DNA of 64,000 nt, taken from NCBI GenBank assembly GCA_965222695.1, contig OZ244967.1, positions 682,001 to 746,000 on the forward strand, read 5' to 3'. This DNA is from UBA7957 sp965222695. Lineage in GTDB: Bacteria > Pseudomonadota > Gammaproteobacteria > Granulosicoccales > Granulosicoccaceae. The position numbers and the translations under genes are program-made. How positions within the stretch are numbered: the stretch's first letter is position 1; each line of letters opens with the position of its first letter. Below the pieces are notes generated by a model. That model saw nothing but the letters and a program-made list of their open reading frames with translations, was not told the origin of the DNA and searched no databases. Below are positions 61,454 through 64,000 of this stretch, piece after piece.

Positions 61454-62773
61454 ATGACTCATTTTCTACAATGTAAATGGTGCACCCGACTGCTGCAGCT
61501 TATCATGTTGATCGGGCTGTTAAGTGTTCTGTTATCCTGCGAAGAAATGATCAACGATATAACGATTTCAAATGAAGATGAGCCCCGTTTAGAGCTGAGT
61601 CCACCAAAACTGCTGACTCGCAATAGAACAATTAATCCAAGAAATTTAAAACCTACTGCCAGCTTTGGTCAACAGACCATTGTACTTTCTTATATGAACG
61701 ATGGAGTGTGGAGTGGTCAGTTGAATGTTGTAAAAAACAGAAGCTATCAGTTGGTCATCGATTGGCATGAAGATTACCACAATCGGTCATTGCATCTAGC
61801 GCATGCAGAGCGGATCATCGAAGTAGGCGACAGTAACATAAGTGTCGTTCTTTCGGAGAGTGATTACGAAAGTAAAAACCTTGACGCCGATAGCGATGGT
61901 GTGAGTAATTTAGAAGAACGTATTGCCGGTACCGATCCATTTACAGGTGAATCATCGGTCCGATTTTTATTGTCAAAATCCGAAATTGACTATAACGCAG
62001 ATGGGGATGTAGATACTGTTTCAGTCTATTCTTATGATTCTGATGGGAATAGGTTGTCCAAAAAAACGGACATTGGCGTAGATGGTTCTATCGATACTCT
62101 GTATACATACACATACGATTCCAACAGTAATTTACTATCCGAAAAACGGGAATATAGAGCAAATAACGGTATCAACGATTTGACTATTTATACCTACGAC
62201 GGAAATGCCAACCGATTATCCAAAGAATATGACCGTTATGCCGATGGAAAGATCGACCACGTAGAAATCTATACCTATGATACTAGTGGGAATCGACTGA
62301 CTGCAGAAAGTGACCGGGAGCCGGATGGGGTCACTGATTCTAAAGTAATTTATTCCTATGACGTTAATGGAAATCGGTTATCTGAAGAGTATGATGATAA
62401 TGCAGATGGAATCGCCGAATCTAAAGTGATTAATACTTATAACAATAATGGTAATCTATTATCAAAAAAATTTGATCGCGGAGTAGATGGTGTAATTAAT
62501 TTTCAATATAGTTATACGTATGATAACGACAAGAATTTGCTGTCCGAAACATATGAGAATTTTACAGATGAAGTACCTAATTATAGGTTTATTTATACCT
62601 ATGATTCGAATGGGAATATGATTTCTCGAGAATACGACGATCATGTTGACGGATTTATTGAGGCGCAAACTCTTTTTAGCTATGATACCAATGGTAATCA
62701 AATATCCGAAAAAGATGTAAGTGCCGATGGGACTGTTCAATCAATAATTTCACATACTTGGACTAAATTGTAA
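61454..62773 (+). CDS. Lipoprotein with TSP3-like motif and nine 27-residue YD-type repeats
   Basis: A 439-residue protein. GAGGGA precedes ATG 61454. Lipobox SVLLSC. A beta domain with an Ig-like feel (about 40-140), then LDADSDGVSNLEERIAGTDP, a calcium-binding thrombospondin type-3 repeat (about 150-170). Residues about 180-439 consist of nine and a half repeats of 27 residues, consensus aDGxIdxxxxYtYDxnGNxLSxexDx. Each repeat combines a YD/RHS-like YTYDSNGNLLS strand pair with a D.D/N.DG turn that may bind calcium. RHS and tRNA-Wapa proteins use similar YD units to form a shell, but no toxin domain follows here. Surface-exposed adhesin or structural protein; inference. Confidence 0.75.
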   Translation: MTHFLQCKWCTRLLQLIMLIGLLSVLLSCEEMINDITISNEDEPRLELSPPKLLTRNRTINPRNLKPTASFGQQTIVLSYMNDGVWSGQLNVVKNRSYQLVIDWHEDYHNRSLHLAHAERIIEVGDSNISVVLSESDYESKNLDADSDGVSNLEERIAGTDPFTGESSVRFLLSKSEIDYNADGDVDTVSVYSYDSDGNRLSKKTDIGVDGSIDTLYTYTYDSNSNLLSEKREYRANNGINDLTIYTYDGNANRLSKEYDRYADGKIDHVEIYTYDTSGNRLTAESDREPDGVTDSKVIYSYDVNGNRLSEEYDDNADGIAESKVINTYNNNGNLLSKKFDRGVDGVINFQYSYTYDNDKNLLSETYENFTDEVPNYRFIYTYDSNGNMISREYDDHVDGFIEAQTLFSYDTNGNQISEKDVSADGTVQSIISHTWTKL

Positions 62774-63092
62774 GACATACTCACACTAAGCCCGCGAAGA
62801 CATGTGATCAACTAATCCCTCAGCGATTCTTTGTGTTATTGTAAAGTAAATATTTCGAAGCAATCACTGTGTCTTTGCCGGTTCCATGGCTTTAAGACTA
62901 AAATTCAACTCAACTGAGATTTGAGAAGAGCACGTTACTAGAGTTGCCGTGATTACCCAATTGAGCTTATCGAATATAAAAAGGAAAGCAGTAGCAATTG
63001 ATTTATCCAATAGTATCATATTTGTATTATGTTAGATTGAAGAAGAGGTTTAATTCGTGTTTTCTCTAATTGGCATAATTTGTAACATATTG
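62774..63092. other. 319-bp intergenic, nothing recognised
   Basis: AT-rich DNA between the YD-repeat gene and the convergent small lipoprotein gene. No frame of useful length, RNA or strong terminator was seen. Confidence 0.5.
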
Positions 63093-63548
63093 CTAATCGC
63101 ATCCAACCGGCTTTGTTGCACCATTATAATTGGTGCATTCTTCTTCCTTTAATTTTTCTGCGAATGCTTTAATTTGCTCCGATGTTTTTTCTTCGTTGCA
63201 TTTATAATACAAGCGTTTCCAGTCACTACTGAAGCTGTTTGCAATCGCTCCATTGTTAGTATTCGTAACTACAGTTGTATGTGCATTACCCCTTGCTTCG
63301 TTTTCATCAACCAAGGTATATGGGCCGGCGCATGATTTATATGCGGCTTTATATGCCTTCCTTCGTCGATCTTCTAGTACAAAATTAGCACCGTTATTGA
63401 GGTATTGAACTACACCATAACCTCTGAGCAATTCGGAATTGGATGGTGCATACGGATCATTATGGACATCACTGAACGGGTCTGTGGTTACACTTACACA
63501 ACCAAAGGTGGCAAATGTCAAAATAGTAAATAAAAAACGTTTTCTCAT
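63093..63548 (-). CDS. Small lipoprotein, unknown function
   Basis: A 151-residue predicted lipoprotein: MRKRFLFTILTFATFGC with lipobox TFGC. The mature part has SELLRGYGVVQYLNNG, a Lys/Arg-rich segment and three to four later cysteines (SCAGPY, YKCNEE, EECTNY, GCD) that could pair. ATG 63548 is chosen because GGAAAT is upstream and the lipobox fits; the frame opens 39 codons further. It may be island cargo. Confidence 0.6.
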   Translation of the reverse strand: MRKRFLFTILTFATFGCVSVTTDPFSDVHNDPYAPSNSELLRGYGVVQYLNNGANFVLEDRRRKAYKAAYKSCAGPYTLVDENEARGNAHTTVVTNTNNGAIANSFSSDWKRLYYKCNEEKTSEQIKAFAEKLKEEECTNYNGATKPVGCD

Positions 63549-63633
63549 TATGTAATTTCCAAAGCTGATAATGTAGTAAATGTATAGAAAAAATGATTTT
63601 AAAAAGCATAGCAAGATCCATCGTTTATAATAG

Positions 63634-64000
63634 TTAATTCTTATTTTGCCTTTGATTGAGTTCATTCAATAGTTGCAAGGCTAGCTGTTTTAAAACCCCG
63701 TCTTTTGAAAAATTCGAATTTGCAAGCCGATTTTCATGGAGATTTGACATCACTTCCTGCTGCCTGTCCTCCGGAACATGACCGTAGCTGTAAAAACTGG
63801 TCAACACTCTGGCATGGCCCAGATTCATGCTCCAAACTCGAAATTCTTCGGGCGTGCGACAGATTTGATACCCAAAATGAACCAACATATTTCTGAAACT
63901 GTGTGGATTATAGTACGGCAAACCAGCATCTCGAAAGGCCGCCTTAAAAATCCTTCGAATCGGAGCCGTATTTTTCCAGTGAGTCCGCTGAATGCCTGTT
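63634..64000 (-). CDS. Tyrosine recombinase/integrase, C-terminal part (runs off the window)
   Basis: The frame is open to the right edge, so only the last 121 residues are visible. They include the catalytic HSFRN (H-x-x-R), NLGHARVLTSFYSYG with the His and the nucleophilic Tyr, and the downstream RQQEVMSNLHENRL helix, all typical of phage/island integrases. A start codon is not in the window; the TTG near 63921 is internal to the domain. The protein reads toward the tRNA-Ser gene 3.4 kb away and could be the recombinase of the island that begins there. Confidence 0.85.
   Translation of the reverse strand, partial: TGIQRTHWKNTAPIRRIFKAAFRDAGLPYYNPHSFRNMLVHFGYQICRTPEEFRVWSMNLGHARVLTSFYSYGHVPEDRQQEVMSNLHENRLANSNFSKDGVLKQLALQLLNELNQRQNKN

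Overview
The window reads as chromosomal DNA of a gammaproteobacterium, with a mobile element at each end. The evidence is a one-piece tmRNA with tag ANDDNYALAA, lysine-type EF-P next to its lysyl ligase EpmA, PurL of the large gammaproteobacterial type, TamA/TamB, TruD, DjlA, RluB, GlpE, a DUF1820 protein, and a complete cbb3 oxidase locus (ccoNOQP, ccoGH, ccoIS). The physiology implied is microaerobic to aerobic respiration with an oxygen-responsive switch (an FNR-type palindrome between ccoN and ccoI), plus aldehyde oxidation by a molybdopterin/tungstopterin enzyme. Species cannot be named from the sequence.

Layout. 1-1151: edge of an integrated element beside ssrA. It holds a phage-type zinc-finger/HTH gene broken by an in-frame TAG, a hypothetical gene and a displaced 3' fragment of a tRNA-Leu gene. 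1152-1514: ssrA (minus strand). 1652-11256: purL, a CPXCG protein, a FimX-like degenerate GGDEF/EAL protein, efp-epmA-HEXXH protein, and a histone-deacetylase-family enzyme. 11411-18912: a Pat-type acetyltransferase, a 160-bp IS5-type MITE, a Spy-like periplasmic protein, an aldehyde:ferredoxin oxidoreductase operon with its ferredoxin and MoaD-like protein, an FAH-family hydrolase and a DUF937 protein. 19108-24373: an envelope block with two L,D-transpeptidases around an Lpp-like lipoprotein, an EndoU-domain lipoprotein with a small downstream partner, a CbpA-like chaperone and an exported protein. 24399-28627: Trm112-like protein, racemase, apt, DAHP synthase and rnd. 28829-38336: cbb3 oxidase structural and assembly genes, divergent from the FNR site. 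38822-44061: tamB-tamA. 44336-49537: a TlpA-like lipoprotein, an SGNH-hydrolase lipoprotein, DUF465, glpE, truD and djlA. 49553-59592: REP elements, an EamA transporter, twin NIF3/YqfO-like domain proteins, LysR, GFA protein, S8 protease, moaB, rluB, a tandem thioredoxin protein, an arsP-type permease with arsR, and DUF1820. 59719-60276: a stable-RNA promoter, a structured 153-bp tandem repeat and tRNA-Ser(GGA). 60277-64000: an AT-rich island at the tRNA-Ser 3' end, with two exported proteins, a YD-repeat lipoprotein and the C-terminal part of a tyrosine recombinase.

The most unusual feature is the tRNA-Ser leader (59719-60276). A good stable-RNA promoter with a GC-rich discriminator reads through two identical 153-bp repeats. 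Each repeat begins with the first 22 nt of the tRNA and carries several perfect hairpins. Other points worth following are the EndoU lipoprotein pair, the stand-alone YqfO-like twins beside an exporter, the TAG-broken phage gene, the two integration scars beside ssrA, and the apparently leaderless arsR promoter.
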